Shown: positions 23,621-32,572, counted from the first letter of the stretch. The stretch is DNA of 64,000 bases from Saprospiraceae bacterium (GCA_020628095.1 JAHDFP010000003.1:230739-294738); one strand, 5' to 3'. Translations and numbers: made by a program. The notes: a model not told the origin generated them from the sequence alone.

Positions 23621-26116
23621 TTAGATCAGACCAAACTGCTTAAAGTGATGGTGATAATGTTTTCTACTCAATAGGTCCCAATGAAATTTATCCAAGTTAC
23701 CGAATACCGTATTCTTAGTTTTTATTCCAGCGTTTTCTTTGAAGAATAATTCGTATTTATTGTAGTGTTGTAATAGGTCTTGCTTCGCATCTTTCAGGTT
23801 TTCGTGGATAAGGTCTTCTGTAGCTCCTTTTCTCAGCATGGGATGTTCGACCCCTGTCGGCATAGCTCTGTAATTCCATAAGGAATCTTCATATTTTTCC
23901 AGATGTTTTTCTGGTGTAGTAATTTTCGTATCGACTTCATTGATCGCCATTTTGTAGAAATACGTCATGTGTTCTACCATGTGCTGCGCTGTCATTATTC
24001 CCCATTGAGGTTGTGTATCTTCTTTTAGTAATGACATTTTCTCTATCAGGTAGTCTCTATCTATATCATCAAATGGACATTTCTTTTTTACCATAGTAAG
24101 AACTGTAGCAATAGCCACTAACTCATCATCCTGATCAAACATCTCCATGAACCATTTGACCACACCAGATGGGAATTGTTTACCTCTGACGTCTCTATCT
24201 TGTTTTTCTTTGCATGTCAATCTTACATAGACAGTGTCATTATGATATAGTGGTCTTACAAATCGACACTCTTCTAGTCCATAGTTAGCAGCAACAGGTC
24301 CTTTGTTAGGATAGACGAATAGTCCAGCGGCTGCAGCCAATATAAAATATCCATGTACCGCACGCTTCTCGAATATGCTACCATCTAAGGAGGTGATATC
24401 TGTATGCGCATGAAAGTGGTCCCATGTCAGATTAGAGAAGTTGATAATATCACTATCTGTGAACGTGCGCTTGTGCGTCTTCATGGACATGCCAGGTTCT
24501 ATATCTTCGAAGTGATATTTGAAAGGGTGATCACAGTCATCGTTGTAGGATGCGCCTTGCTGATAAATTCCTGTAATCTCTGTAATCATATCAGGTGTAC
24601 CCTGTACTGCACATCGTTGCATATAATGTTTGACACCACGCATACCTCCCATCTCTTCTCCACCACCAGCACGACCAGGACCACCATGTATCAGAGTGGG
24701 TAGGGGAGAGCCATGACCTGTGTTATGTCTTGCCATGTCTCTATTGAGCACGAGAATACGACCGTGATGAGTAGCAGCTTCTGTTACATATTCTCGGGCA
24801 ATCTGTTTGTCATAGGTTGCTATAGAGCTGACTAAAGATCCTTTGCCCATCCGTGCCAGTTTGATTGCCTCATCGAGATTTTGGTAAGGCATAATTGTAC
24901 TCACTGGTCCGAAAGCTTCTACATCATGGACGGCAGTATTCTGCAAAGGATTTTTTTCTAATAGCAATAATGGACTCAAGAAAGCTCCATCTGTGTAATT
25001 GGCATCTATGACATCTATACTGTCTAATGAGCCATAAACTATTTCGGCCGTCTTAGCAATTTCTTTGACGCGATCACGGACTTCTTGTACCTGATCCTTA
25101 CTCGCAAGTGCACCCATGCGTACATTTTCAGATGTTGGATTGCCGATTGTCACTTTGGATAGTGCTTTGCCCAAGGCCATGTGGACATCTTCTAAATATT
25201 TTTCTGGCACTATAATCCTTCGGATGGCCGTACATTTTTGACCACACTTGACGGTCATCTCTTTTCTGACTTCTTTGATAAAAAGATCAAATTCTGGAGT
25301 GCCCGGCGAAGAGTCTTCCGCGAGAACTGAAGAATTAAGACTATCCGCTTCCATGTTAAATGGTACGGCTTCATTTATTATCTGAGCATGAGCTTTTAGT
25401 AATCGACCTGTATCAGCGGACCCTGTAAATGTCACGACATCTTGCGATTGCACTGTGTCCAGTATGCTACGAGCTGATCCACATATCAACTGTAATGCAC
25501 CCTCTGGTAAAATACCTGATGAGATTATTTCTCTGACAACGGCCTCAGTGAGATAAGATGTCGATGTGGCGGGCTTAACAACGGCTGGTACACCAGCCAT
25601 CCAATTGACCGCACACTTTTCTAACATACCCCATACTGGAAAGTTATAGGCATTAATATGTATAGCCACACCACGCTTGGGTACCATGATATGATGTCCC
25701 ATAAACGGTCCACCTCTGGATATATCTATTGCGTCTCCGTCGACATGATAGGATTGGTTGGGAAAATTTCTTCTGAGAGAGGCATTGGCAAAAAGATTGC
25801 CGAATCCACCTTCTATGTCTATCCAACTATCTGCTTTAGTTGCACCAGTCATATAGCTGACTTCGTAGAATTGTTCTTTTCTTTTGGTTAAGTAGAGGGC
25901 AAGTTTTTTTAGCATGAGACCTCTCTGCTGAAAGGTCATCTTTCTTATGGTCTTCCCCCCTTCTTGTCTTCCGTAATTCAATATTTTTTCAAAGTCCAAC
26001 CCCTTAGTCGTTGCCATCGCGACTAACTCTCCATTGTATGCGTTATATAATGGACTCCCGTCACCGTCACCTTCTATCCACTGGCCTAATACATAGTTCC
26101 CTAGTTTTCGAGACAT
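23621..26116 (-). CDS. paaZ: Bifunctional oxepin-CoA hydrolase/3-oxo-5,6-dehydrosuberyl-CoA semialdehyde dehydrogenase with an extra C-terminal domain
   Basis: The 831-residue product is PaaZ. The N-terminal ALDH (residues 1-520) retains the catalytic pair E256 and C295 at the numbering of the E. coli enzyme. The MaoC-like hydratase (about 530-690) retains the D566/H571 dyad in SNLTWDHFHAHTD, with the same five-residue spacing. It hydrolyses oxepin-CoA and oxidises the resulting semialdehyde in phenylacetate catabolism. E. coli PaaZ is about 680 residues; here about 140 extra residues follow, including MTAQHMVEHMTYFYKMAIN, which resembles a DinB/DUF1569 helical domain. It is the last gene of the paa run, 16 bp after paaH. 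Confidence 0.93.
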   Translation of the reverse strand: MSRKLGNYVLGQWIEGDGDGSPLYNAYNGELVAMATTKGLDFEKILNYGRQEGGKTIRKMTFQQRGLMLKKLALYLTKRKEQFYEVSYMTGATKADSWIDIEGGFGNLFANASLRRNFPNQSYHVDGDAIDISRGGPFMGHHIMVPKRGVAIHINAYNFPVWGMLEKCAVNWMAGVPAVVKPATSTSYLTEAVVREIISSGILPEGALQLICGSARSILDTVQSQDVVTFTGSADTGRLLKAHAQIINEAVPFNMEADSLNSSVLAEDSSPGTPEFDLFIKEVRKEMTVKCGQKCTAIRRIIVPEKYLEDVHMALGKALSKVTIGNPTSENVRMGALASKDQVQEVRDRVKEIAKTAEIVYGSLDSIDVIDANYTDGAFLSPLLLLEKNPLQNTAVHDVEAFGPVSTIMPYQNLDEAIKLARMGKGSLVSSIATYDKQIAREYVTEAATHHGRILVLNRDMARHNTGHGSPLPTLIHGGPGRAGGGEEMGGMRGVKHYMQRCAVQGTPDMITEITGIYQQGASYNDDCDHPFKYHFEDIEPGMSMKTHKRTFTDSDIINFSNLTWDHFHAHTDITSLDGSIFEKRAVHGYFILAAAAGLFVYPNKGPVAANYGLEECRFVRPLYHNDTVYVRLTCKEKQDRDVRGKQFPSGVVKWFMEMFDQDDELVAIATVLTMVKKKCPFDDIDRDYLIEKMSLLKEDTQPQWGIMTAQHMVEHMTYFYKMAINEVDTKITTPEKHLEKYEDSLWNYRAMPTGVEHPMLRKGATEDLIHENLKDAKQDLLQHYNKYELFFKENAGIKTKNTVFGNLDKFHWDLLSRKHYHHHFKQFGLI

Positions 26117-26131
26117 CTTGTGATATTTTTT

Positions 26132-27292
26132 TTAGTAGAATTTGTAATTGTCCTTTGCCATCTTTCTTAGAAGAGGGCAGCATCTATATCGGTCTTCTCT
26201 GTATAAATTATAAAGCGTATCTAACCTGTTGACACATTCCTGTATTCCTATTTCGTCTGCCCACTGAAGAAGACCTTTCGGGTAGTTGACGCCCCGAGTC
26301 ATAGCCAGATCAATATCTTCTTTGCTCGCTATATTTTTGAATAGAGTATCTGCCGCTTCATTAATAAGCATGATAATAATCCGATTTTGTATCTCATTTA
26401 TCTCTGTAGGATTAGGTGATATTTCTATCGGCGCAGTTTCTGTATTATAATCATACCATCCCTTCCCAGTTTTTCTACCTAGGTATCCTGCTTCTACCAG
26501 TCTTTTTTGAGCTAATGAAGGCCTGTATCTATCATCATTATAAAATGACGTATAGACAGTATGCGCAGCCTTGTAGTTTATGTCATTGCCGATATAATCC
26601 ATTAACTCAAAAGGACCCATTCTGAATCCAGCTTCCTTCATTGCAAAATCTATTGTCCTCAATGAGCCTTCGCTTATCCCTTTTTCTTGTGCTATGATCG
26701 CCGCTTCTCCGTAGTAAGGACGCGCTACCTTATTCACTATGAACCCTGGTGTGTCTTTTACGAGAACTGTTGTTTTATTCCATGAGTCTATGAGAGACCT
26801 GGTTTTTTTAATTGTATTTTCTATGGTCTGCACCGCGGGTATTATTTCTACCAGTTTCATCAGGGGTGCTGGATTAAAAAAATGAATACCGACAAATCTA
26901 AAAGGCCATTGTAGAGAAGAAGCTAATGCTGTTATGGATAACGAGGATGTGTTACTTGCAATTATACACTCTCGGCTTAATACTTTTTCAAGTGCCTGGA
27001 AAGTTTCTTTTTTTATATCATAATTTTCTATGATTGCTTCTATGACTAGATCTGCTCCTTTTAATTTGTTAAGGTGTGTGGTGTACTTTATATTGGATAT
27101 TATATCCTTTTTTTTACTTTCAGATATTCTATCTTTTTCGACTAACCGATTGAGAATTTTAAGTAGTTTATCCTTGCTTTTTGCATTAGCCTCTTCGCTT
27201 ATATCATAGACTTTTACATTACATCCATGAGATGCTGCGACCTGAGCAATTCCGCTGCCCATTGTGCCCGATCCGAGTACGGCTATATTCAT
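26132..27292 (-). CDS. paaH: 3-hydroxyadipyl-CoA dehydrogenase
   Basis: The 386-residue product has an N-terminal NAD-binding fold (VLGSGTMGSGIAQVAASHG), the IEAIIENYDIKKETFQALE strand-helix, the active-site His in VGIHFFNPAPLMKLVEI and the 3-hydroxyacyl-CoA dehydrogenase C-terminal domain (MDYIGNDINYKA). An additional C-terminal domain of the PaaH type reaches residue 386. It oxidises 3-hydroxyadipyl-CoA to 3-oxoadipyl-CoA. The frame is open further upstream, but the ATG at 27292 begins exactly at the Rossmann fold and lies 1 bp after the preceding small gene, so it is the clear start. Confidence 0.9.
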   Translation of the reverse strand: MNIAVLGSGTMGSGIAQVAASHGCNVKVYDISEEANAKSKDKLLKILNRLVEKDRISESKKKDIISNIKYTTHLNKLKGADLVIEAIIENYDIKKETFQALEKVLSRECIIASNTSSLSITALASSLQWPFRFVGIHFFNPAPLMKLVEIIPAVQTIENTIKKTRSLIDSWNKTTVLVKDTPGFIVNKVARPYYGEAAIIAQEKGISEGSLRTIDFAMKEAGFRMGPFELMDYIGNDINYKAAHTVYTSFYNDDRYRPSLAQKRLVEAGYLGRKTGKGWYDYNTETAPIEISPNPTEINEIQNRIIIMLINEAADTLFKNIASKEDIDLAMTRGVNYPKGLLQWADEIGIQECVNRLDTLYNLYREDRYRCCPLLRKMAKDNYKFY

Positions 27293-27293
27293 G

Positions 27294-27476
27294 TCAATTA
27301 TGTTCTTTTTTAGTGTACTCTTTCCATGAGTAATCTGATAACAGTAGCATACCTGATGTAAAGACCGCAACGAAAACATTACCCCAGTCAAGCTCTTTGT
27401 TCCAGATATACCATCCAATTAAATATGAAGACACTAGTATTAAAAATTGCATAGGATAACTAAATCTTTTGATCAT
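27294..27476 (-). CDS. 60-residue membrane protein embedded in the paa operon
   Basis: The short gene encodes 60 residues starting MIKRFSYPMQFLILVSSYLIGWYIW, with a first hydrophobic helix (about 9-25), a second (about 32-46) and a charged tail ending YTKKEHN. It starts 2 bp after the paaG stop and ends 1 bp before the paaH start, so translation is probably coupled on both sides. No family was recognised. A membrane role linked to phenylacetate use, such as uptake or tethering, is only inference from its position. Confidence 0.75.
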   Translation of the reverse strand: MIKRFSYPMQFLILVSSYLIGWYIWNKELDWGNVFVAVFTSGMLLLSDYSWKEYTKKEHN

Positions 27477-27478
27477 GA

Positions 27479-28255
27479 TTACTTCCCTTTTATAATAGGT
27501 TTTCTTTTTTCTATAAAGGCATTCACACATTCGGAATAGTCTTCCGTATGTCCTGCAAGGATTTGGTACTTATGTTCTTCGTCCAATTGGTCTTTAAGAT
27601 TACTACACAATCCTTTATTATATAAAAGTTTGGTGTAGCTTAATCCAATGGGTGGGTAAGCGGCAATCTTGTTTGCTAATTTTTTATAATCATGTTCAAA
27701 AGTATCATCGCTTAATACCTTGTATATCATACCTAATCTCTCCGCTTCGCCCGCGTTCACTTTGTCTCCCGTCAGTGCAAGTCCGAGTGCTTTTTGGAAT
27801 CCTATAAGTCTTGGCAATACATACGTCCCACCAGAATCTGGAATAAGACCTATTTTGCTAAATGCCTGAATAAAAGAAGCCGACTCTCTCGCTACTGTCA
27901 GATCACAGACTAAAGCAATATTGGCCCCTGCTCCAGCAGCTACTCCATTCACTGCGGCCATTATAATTTTTTTAGAATTATATATCCTTAGTACGATGGG
28001 ATTATAATGATCTTTGACTATAACATCGAGCTCTATTTCTCCCGCAGAAATTTCATTGAGATCTTGTCCAGCGCAAAATGCTTTGCCATTGCCTGTAATA
28101 ATAACCACTCTGATGGTATCATCATTTTCGCAATCGTCCAGATATTCTTGAAACTTTAGGGCAGTAGGTCGATTAATGCTATTAAATACCTCTGGTCTAT
28201 TGAGCGTTATGGTTGCAATGTGATCAGATTTTTGCAATAAGATGCCTTCGGACAT
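27479..28255 (-). CDS. paaG: 1,2-epoxyphenylacetyl-CoA isomerase
   Basis: The 258-residue crotonase-fold protein has the oxyanion-hole segments GKAFCAGQDLNEI (near 60-72) and AAVNGVAAGAGANIALVCDL (near 98-118). The PaaG-type catalytic Asp lies in SKIGLIPDSGGTYVLPRLIG (near 135). It converts the ring 1,2-epoxide to oxepin-CoA in phenylacetate degradation and may also act on later intermediates. PaaF would be the alternative, but the IPDSGGT context favours PaaG. It follows paaD after a 92-bp AT-rich gap. Confidence 0.88.
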   Translation of the reverse strand: MSEGILLQKSDHIATITLNRPEVFNSINRPTALKFQEYLDDCENDDTIRVVIITGNGKAFCAGQDLNEISAGEIELDVIVKDHYNPIVLRIYNSKKIIMAAVNGVAAGAGANIALVCDLTVARESASFIQAFSKIGLIPDSGGTYVLPRLIGFQKALGLALTGDKVNAGEAERLGMIYKVLSDDTFEHDYKKLANKIAAYPPIGLSYTKLLYNKGLCSNLKDQLDEEHKYQILAGHTEDYSECVNAFIEKRKPIIKGK

Positions 28256-28347
28256 GTTTAATTTTAATTTGTGAAAAATAAATACTAATCCATCAAATCA
28301 AAAAAGTAATTTTTTGATTTTGTGGATATACGCAGACACCATTCGTG

Positions 28348-28857
28348 TCACTTTAAACATTTAAAATAATCAAAAGGCTCTAAACAGTCTTCACATTGGA
28401 ATAATGCCTTACAAGCCGTTGAACCAAATTGACTAATCATCTTGGTATTGGTAGATCCGCATAAGGTACATTTGACTATTCTTTCGCCATTTATCAACGC
28501 AAGTTTGTCTTGTGTTTCGCTCAAGGGTGCTGCAATGCCATATTCTTCTAGTGCTTTTCTACCTTGAGGTGTGATCCAGTCTGTCGTCCATGCAGGAGAT
28601 AGAACCAACTCCACCTCGGCCTCATAACCTATTTTTTCTACAGCAGATTTGATATCCATTGCGATCGTATCCATTGCAGGACAACCTGAGTATGTCGGTG
28701 TAATTTTGATATGAAGATTTTTTTCTTCTATATCTATATCTATATCTCTTATTATGCCCATATCCATAATCGAGAGAACAGGTATCTCTGGATCAGTCAC
28801 CTTATACAATGTCTCTCTTAGCAGATCATCTTTAATATGTAATAGAGTCTCTACCAT
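28348..28857 (-). CDS. paaD: Phenylacetyl-CoA epoxygenase assembly protein PaaD (MIP18/DUF59 type)
   Basis: The 169-residue product has an N-terminal DUF59/MIP18 domain (LYKVTDPEIPVLSIMDMGIIRDI) and the KITPTYSGCPAMDTI Cys motif near residue 60. A C-terminal zinc- or cluster-binding finger follows, with Cys pairs in CTLCGSTNTKMISQFGSTAC and CEDCLEPFDYFKC. It is required for epoxygenase maturation, probably in Fe-S delivery to PaaE. It overlaps the paaC end by 7 bp, which shows tight coupling. Confidence 0.92.
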   Translation of the reverse strand: MVETLLHIKDDLLRETLYKVTDPEIPVLSIMDMGIIRDIDIDIEEKNLHIKITPTYSGCPAMDTIAMDIKSAVEKIGYEAEVELVLSPAWTTDWITPQGRKALEEYGIAAPLSETQDKLALINGERIVKCTLCGSTNTKMISQFGSTACKALFQCEDCLEPFDYFKCLK

Positions 28858-29603
28858 TGCATATTAGGATAAGCACGTTGCATATATTGTAGCTCTCCTA
28901 AGATATAGCCTAGGCGTTCTGTATGCTGTCCAGATTTGCCCTTGGCGAATCTATTCTTAAGGTCTTTAGCTACTAAGCCCACTTCCTCGAATACATCTAT
29001 TACCGTTTTATAATATTCTTCTTTCAGGTCATCCAGATTAGTGCCTATTCCTTTTTCGTTCATTCTGGTTTCAATACTTGTATTGGTTACAAGTTCGTGT
29101 GCAAAAGGGTAAAGATGTTCTACGGCTTCTTGTGTTTTCTGGTGACTTTCTTCTGTTCCGTCGCCTAGTCTTTTTACCCACTCGGAAGAAAACCGCAGAT
29201 GATACTTGGACTCCTTTAGGGATTTTTGCGCAATAGCGGCAATTGTTTCGTCTTGGCTTTGTGTAAGACTTTCTAGTAATAATTGGTGCTGCGCATCAAA
29301 TAAAAATTGCCTGACAATCACATGCGCGAAGTTCGTGTTTTCCTGTTCTACGAGTATGCAGTTATAATATTGTCTTTCAGTTCTCAGAAAGGCGATGCTA
29401 TCCTCAGTGGATTCTTCTCCTTTGATTTTTGCCGCGTATTGGTAATAGGACCTGACTTGTCCAAATAAATCTAGTGATATATTAGTCAACGCAATATCAG
29501 TTTCTAAGGTCGGACCATGACCACAGAGCTCGGATAATCGATGCCCCAATATCATAGAGTTGTCCCCGAGTATGAGCAAATATTTATATAAGTCTTGGTC
29601 CAT
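28851..29603 (-). CDS. paaC: Phenylacetyl-CoA epoxygenase subunit PaaC
   Basis: The 250-residue helical, ferritin-like protein opens YKYLLILGDNSMILGHRLSELCGHGPTLE, the conserved start of PaaC, and contains AQKSLKESKYHLRFSSEWVKRLGDGTEES (near 125-155). PaaC pairs with PaaA as the non-catalytic structural subunit of the (PaaAC)2 core that epoxidises phenylacetyl-CoA. It is separated by 2 bp from paaB and overlaps paaD by 7 bp. Confidence 0.93.
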   Translation of the reverse strand: MDQDLYKYLLILGDNSMILGHRLSELCGHGPTLETDIALTNISLDLFGQVRSYYQYAAKIKGEESTEDSIAFLRTERQYYNCILVEQENTNFAHVIVRQFLFDAQHQLLLESLTQSQDETIAAIAQKSLKESKYHLRFSSEWVKRLGDGTEESHQKTQEAVEHLYPFAHELVTNTSIETRMNEKGIGTNLDDLKEEYYKTVIDVFEEVGLVAKDLKNRFAKGKSGQHTERLGYILGELQYMQRAYPNMQW

Positions 29604-29605
29604 AA

Positions 29606-29941
29606 TTATATATGTTTAAGCTCTATCGGTAATTCGTAGAACGTGGGGTGTCGGTAGATTTTATCTTTGGCTGGCTCGAATAGTTCGCCACTATTTTCGG
29701 GATTGCTCGCTGTGATGTTTCTAGATTCCACGACCCAAATGCTAACTCCTTCTTGTCGTCGGGTATAGACGTCCCGTGCATTTTCTATTGCCATATCGGC
29801 ATCTGCGGCGTGTAGGCTTCCGACGTGCCTGTGCTCTAGGCCATTTTTACTTCTTATGAATACTTCCCACAAGGGCCATTCTGTGGTATGGTTTTGAGGT
29901 TTTGAGGTTTTGGGGGTTTGAGGATTTTTGTCTTTATTCAT
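29606..29941 (-). CDS. paaB: Phenylacetyl-CoA epoxygenase subunit PaaB
   Basis: The 111-residue product has the PaaB core WPLWEVFIRSKNGLEHRHVGSLHA (residues about 22-45) and a C-terminal KIYRHPTFYELP. It links PaaAC heterodimers. The N-terminal 20 residues are an unusual Lys/Pro/Gln/Thr-rich extension, encoded by a GGTTTTGA-type repeat on the plus strand, next to the inserted four-helix-bundle gene. The extension may be a by-product of the nearby insertion, or the true start may be internal, but no closer ATG precedes the WPLW motif. Confidence 0.9.
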   Translation of the reverse strand: MNKDKNPQTPKTSKPQNHTTEWPLWEVFIRSKNGLEHRHVGSLHAADADMAIENARDVYTRRQEGVSIWVVESRNITASNPENSGELFEPAKDKIYRHPTFYELPIELKHI

Positions 29942-30018
29942 TTATCGACAATTATTTTTGAATTTGGGTTTAGAAGGTTTAATGGTCTAAAGGATTAAAG
30001 GTCTAATGGAAGCTTTAA

Positions 30019-30387
30019 TTACTGATTCAAGAATTTTGCTCTGGCCTTAATCAGATTAAGAAGCATTGTTGAGATGACATTACATTTGTTGATTAATCTG
30101 TCTGCAATTTCATTATCCATTACATCAACTTCTTTTGCTATTTCCAGTTGTGTAATTAGTTCGGCACAAGAACCTTTGGCAATATAGAAATGCTTAATTC
30201 CTTGTCTATGGGTTTTAAGTTCATCTCCTTCTGCTATATTACTAGGGACTGAAATGGCACTACGACTTAACTGATCCTTAAGTGCAAATTGCTTTGCAAA
30301 TCTTGAGTCGTTATTGATTAATTTAATTATTTCTATTGCCACTGCTTTCGATTCTTTCCAACAATTAAGTTCTCTAAAATTTCCCAT
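30019..30387 (-). CDS. Four-helix-bundle protein (23S rRNA IVS type) inside the paa operon
   Basis: The 122-residue product begins MGNFRELNCWKESKAVAIEIIK and contains the hallmark LSRSAISVPSNIAEGD (near residues 45-60) and a final helix LNLIKARAKF. It belongs to the IVS/'S23' four-helix-bundle family, which is related to Avd proteins; the function is unsettled. It lies between paaA and paaB, genes whose products form one complex, flanked by 53-77 bp of low-complexity AT-rich spacer. A divergent relative sits in the hpa block at 5087-5449. The location suggests insertion of a small self-contained module without loss of operon function. Confidence 0.87.
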   Translation of the reverse strand: MGNFRELNCWKESKAVAIEIIKLINNDSRFAKQFALKDQLSRSAISVPSNIAEGDELKTHRQGIKHFYIAKGSCAELITQLEIAKEVDVMDNEIADRLINKCNVISTMLLNLIKARAKFLNQ

Positions 30388-30440
30388 TTACATTCTTGCC
30401 GTTATACCCTTTAGCCCTTCAGCCATTGTACCATTATCAT

Positions 30441-31391
30441 TTAAGCGGTCCTTTTTACTTCATTATTTTTAATCTTAGTCGAATAAGCCACCGCTGCCTC
30501 TCTCACCCACGCTCCTTCTTCCCAAGCATCAACACGTGCCTTGAGTCTTTCTTTATTACAAGGTCCATTGCCTTTCACCACTTGCCAGAACTCTTCCCAA
30601 TCTATTTCTCCAAAATCATAATGGCCTCGATCCTCATTCCATTTAAGGTCAGGATCAGGAATTGTGATGCCAAGGTATTCCGCTTGCGGTACGGTTATAT
30701 CCACAAACTGTTGACGCAATTCGTCATTAGTCTTTCTTTTGATTTTCCATTTGACAGATTGTTCCGTATTAGGTGAGTCGGAGTCTCGTGGACCAAACAT
30801 CATAAGAGATGGCCACCAAAAACGATTAAGTGCGTCTTGCGCCATGGCTTTTTGCTCAGGCATACCTTGGCAAAGAGTGAGCATAATCTCATAACCTTGG
30901 CGCTGATGAAAACTTTCTTCCTTGCATATACGAACCATCGCTCTTGCATAAGGTCCGTAAGAGGTACGCGTGAGCATCACTTGATTGATTATAGCGGCCC
31001 CATCGACTAGCCAACCTATCGCGCCGATGTCGGCCCAGGATAGAGTAGGGTAGTTAAATATAGACGAGTATTTAGCCTTTCCAGTATGTAATTGGTCAAA
31101 CAATTCGTCTCTTGAGATTCCGAGAGTTTCGGCAGCGCTATATAGATATAATCCATGCCCTGCTTCGTCTTGGACTTTGGCAAGTAAACCTAATTTACGT
31201 TTCAGTGATGGTGCTCTCGTTATCCAATTGCCTTCGGGCAACATTCCTACTATCTCGGAGTGCGCATGCTGAGATATTTGCCTTATATGTGTCTTGCGAT
31301 ACTTCTCAGGCATCCAGTCTTTAGGCTCTATTTTCTGCTCATCATCTATGCGTGCTTGGAATGCATCTTCGAGTTTTATTTCTGGAGACAT
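30441..31391 (-). CDS. paaA: Phenylacetyl-CoA epoxygenase catalytic subunit PaaA
   Basis: The 316-residue diiron oxygenase subunit contains [38 protein letters not shown] (EIVG and EAGH supply iron ligands, near residues 45-82) and [15 protein letters not shown] (second Glu-x-x-His near 150-160). These are the two ExxH pairs of the ferritin-like diiron centre. It inserts oxygen into phenylacetyl-CoA to give the ring 1,2-epoxide. It follows paaE by 81 bp and precedes the embedded four-helix-bundle gene. Confidence 0.94.
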   Translation of the reverse strand: MSPEIKLEDAFQARIDDEQKIEPKDWMPEKYRKTHIRQISQHAHSEIVGMLPEGNWITRAPSLKRKLGLLAKVQDEAGHGLYLYSAAETLGISRDELFDQLHTGKAKYSSIFNYPTLSWADIGAIGWLVDGAAIINQVMLTRTSYGPYARAMVRICKEESFHQRQGYEIMLTLCQGMPEQKAMAQDALNRFWWPSLMMFGPRDSDSPNTEQSVKWKIKRKTNDELRQQFVDITVPQAEYLGITIPDPDLKWNEDRGHYDFGEIDWEEFWQVVKGNGPCNKERLKARVDAWEEGAWVREAAVAYSTKIKNNEVKRTA

Positions 31392-31472
31392 AGTCTACTT
31401 TTTTTTGTTCGTTTTTTGGCCTCTCTGCGAAGGCATTAAATTTATTTCTTAATAACATGGGCGTCATAAACG

Positions 31473-32549
31473 CTAGATGTCATAATCTACGACAACTTTT
31501 TCTGATATGGGCAATGCTTGACACGTAAGGATATAACCTCTTTCTTTTTCTTCTGTCTCAAGGCCATAATCCAATAGCATATCCACTTGCCCCTCTATAA
31601 GTTTGGCCTTGCATGTAGCACAAACACCACCCTTGCAAGCATAAGGCATATCTGCATCATTTTGTAAGGCGGCATCTAATATGTTATCTGATCCTTGTTC
31701 TATGACAAAGTTGTAAGATTTGCCACCTTCCATGATGGTTACATCACAGGCTTTTCCTTTGAACTGATCTTTTATTGATTCTTGCTTTTTGGCGGAAGTC
31801 TGAGTATTAGTCCCGAATAGTTCGAAATGATTTTTTTCTTTTGGTACACCATTTTTTTCTAAGTAGGCCTTTACCATCATAATGAGTGGCTCAGGACCGC
31901 AAGTGAAAAAGTGATCCGTATTGTCGAGGTTCGCTATAGTTTTGAATATCGTATCTAATTTTTCTTCTGACAAGCGACCGTTGAATAAAGGCACGCTGCG
32001 GTTTTGACGCGTCAGAAAATGAAATATTTCTAACCTGTCCATATATTTATTTTTGAGCGCTTCTAACTCTTCTTTCAATATGATGGTCGATACTTTTTGA
32101 TTGATGTAGAATAGTTTGAAAGTTGCTTGCGGCTCGGCTTTAAGATGTGTTTTGATGATAGAAAAAACAGGTGTAATGCCGCTGCCTGCAGCAAACGCAA
32201 TATAGTTTTGTTGCTTCTCCTTATTGATTGGTGTGGTAAAATGACCTTGTGGTGGTAGCGAAGATAAGGAATCACCTACCTGAAGAACCTCGTTGGCCCA
32301 TGTCGAGAACCTTCCGCCTTCCACTTTTTTGATGCCTACTTTCCATTCGTCATCTATCGGGCTGGAGCATAAGGAGTAAGATCTGCGGACCTCTTCTCCA
32401 TTGATGGTTTGCTTGAATGTCAAATATTGACCCTGGTGGTATCTAAATTTTTCTTTTATATCAGCTGAAACGGCAAGGGTGACGATTGTGCATTCATTTG
32501 TCGTTTTGTATAACTCTTTGACTTTCAGAGGGTAAAATGAAGAACTCAT
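31473..32549 (-). CDS. paaE: Phenylacetyl-CoA epoxygenase reductase PaaE
   Basis: The 358-residue product is a flavin reductase fused to a plant-type ferredoxin. Its parts are an FAD-binding domain (VRRSYSLCSSPIDDEW, near 55-70), an NAD(P)-binding domain (FAAGSGITPVFSIIKTHL and FFTCGPEPLIMMV) and a C-terminal [2Fe-2S] domain with the Cys ligands in YACKGGVCATCKAKL and ILTCQALP. It passes electrons from NADPH to the PaaA diiron centre. It is the first gene of the operon and is preceded by two tandem palindromes, which probably form the control region. The order paaE-A-B-C-D differs from the E. coli paaABCDE order. Confidence 0.94.
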   Translation of the reverse strand: MSSSFYPLKVKELYKTTNECTIVTLAVSADIKEKFRYHQGQYLTFKQTINGEEVRRSYSLCSSPIDDEWKVGIKKVEGGRFSTWANEVLQVGDSLSSLPPQGHFTTPINKEKQQNYIAFAAGSGITPVFSIIKTHLKAEPQATFKLFYINQKVSTIILKEELEALKNKYMDRLEIFHFLTRQNRSVPLFNGRLSEEKLDTIFKTIANLDNTDHFFTCGPEPLIMMVKAYLEKNGVPKEKNHFELFGTNTQTSAKKQESIKDQFKGKACDVTIMEGGKSYNFVIEQGSDNILDAALQNDADMPYACKGGVCATCKAKLIEGQVDMLLDYGLETEEKERGYILTCQALPISEKVVVDYDI

Positions 32550-32551
32550 AA

Positions 32552-32567
32552 ACTAACGATCATTAGT
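32552..32567. promoter_or_regulatory. Palindromic operator 1 upstream of paaE
   Basis: ACTAACGATCATTAGT matches its reverse complement at 14 of 16 positions. It lies 3 bp upstream of the paaE start and 21 bp (two helical turns) from a second copy. TetR-family regulators such as PaaR bind sites of this form in front of paa genes in other bacteria; the cognate regulator is not identified here. Confidence 0.6.
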
Positions 32568-32572
32568 ATAAA

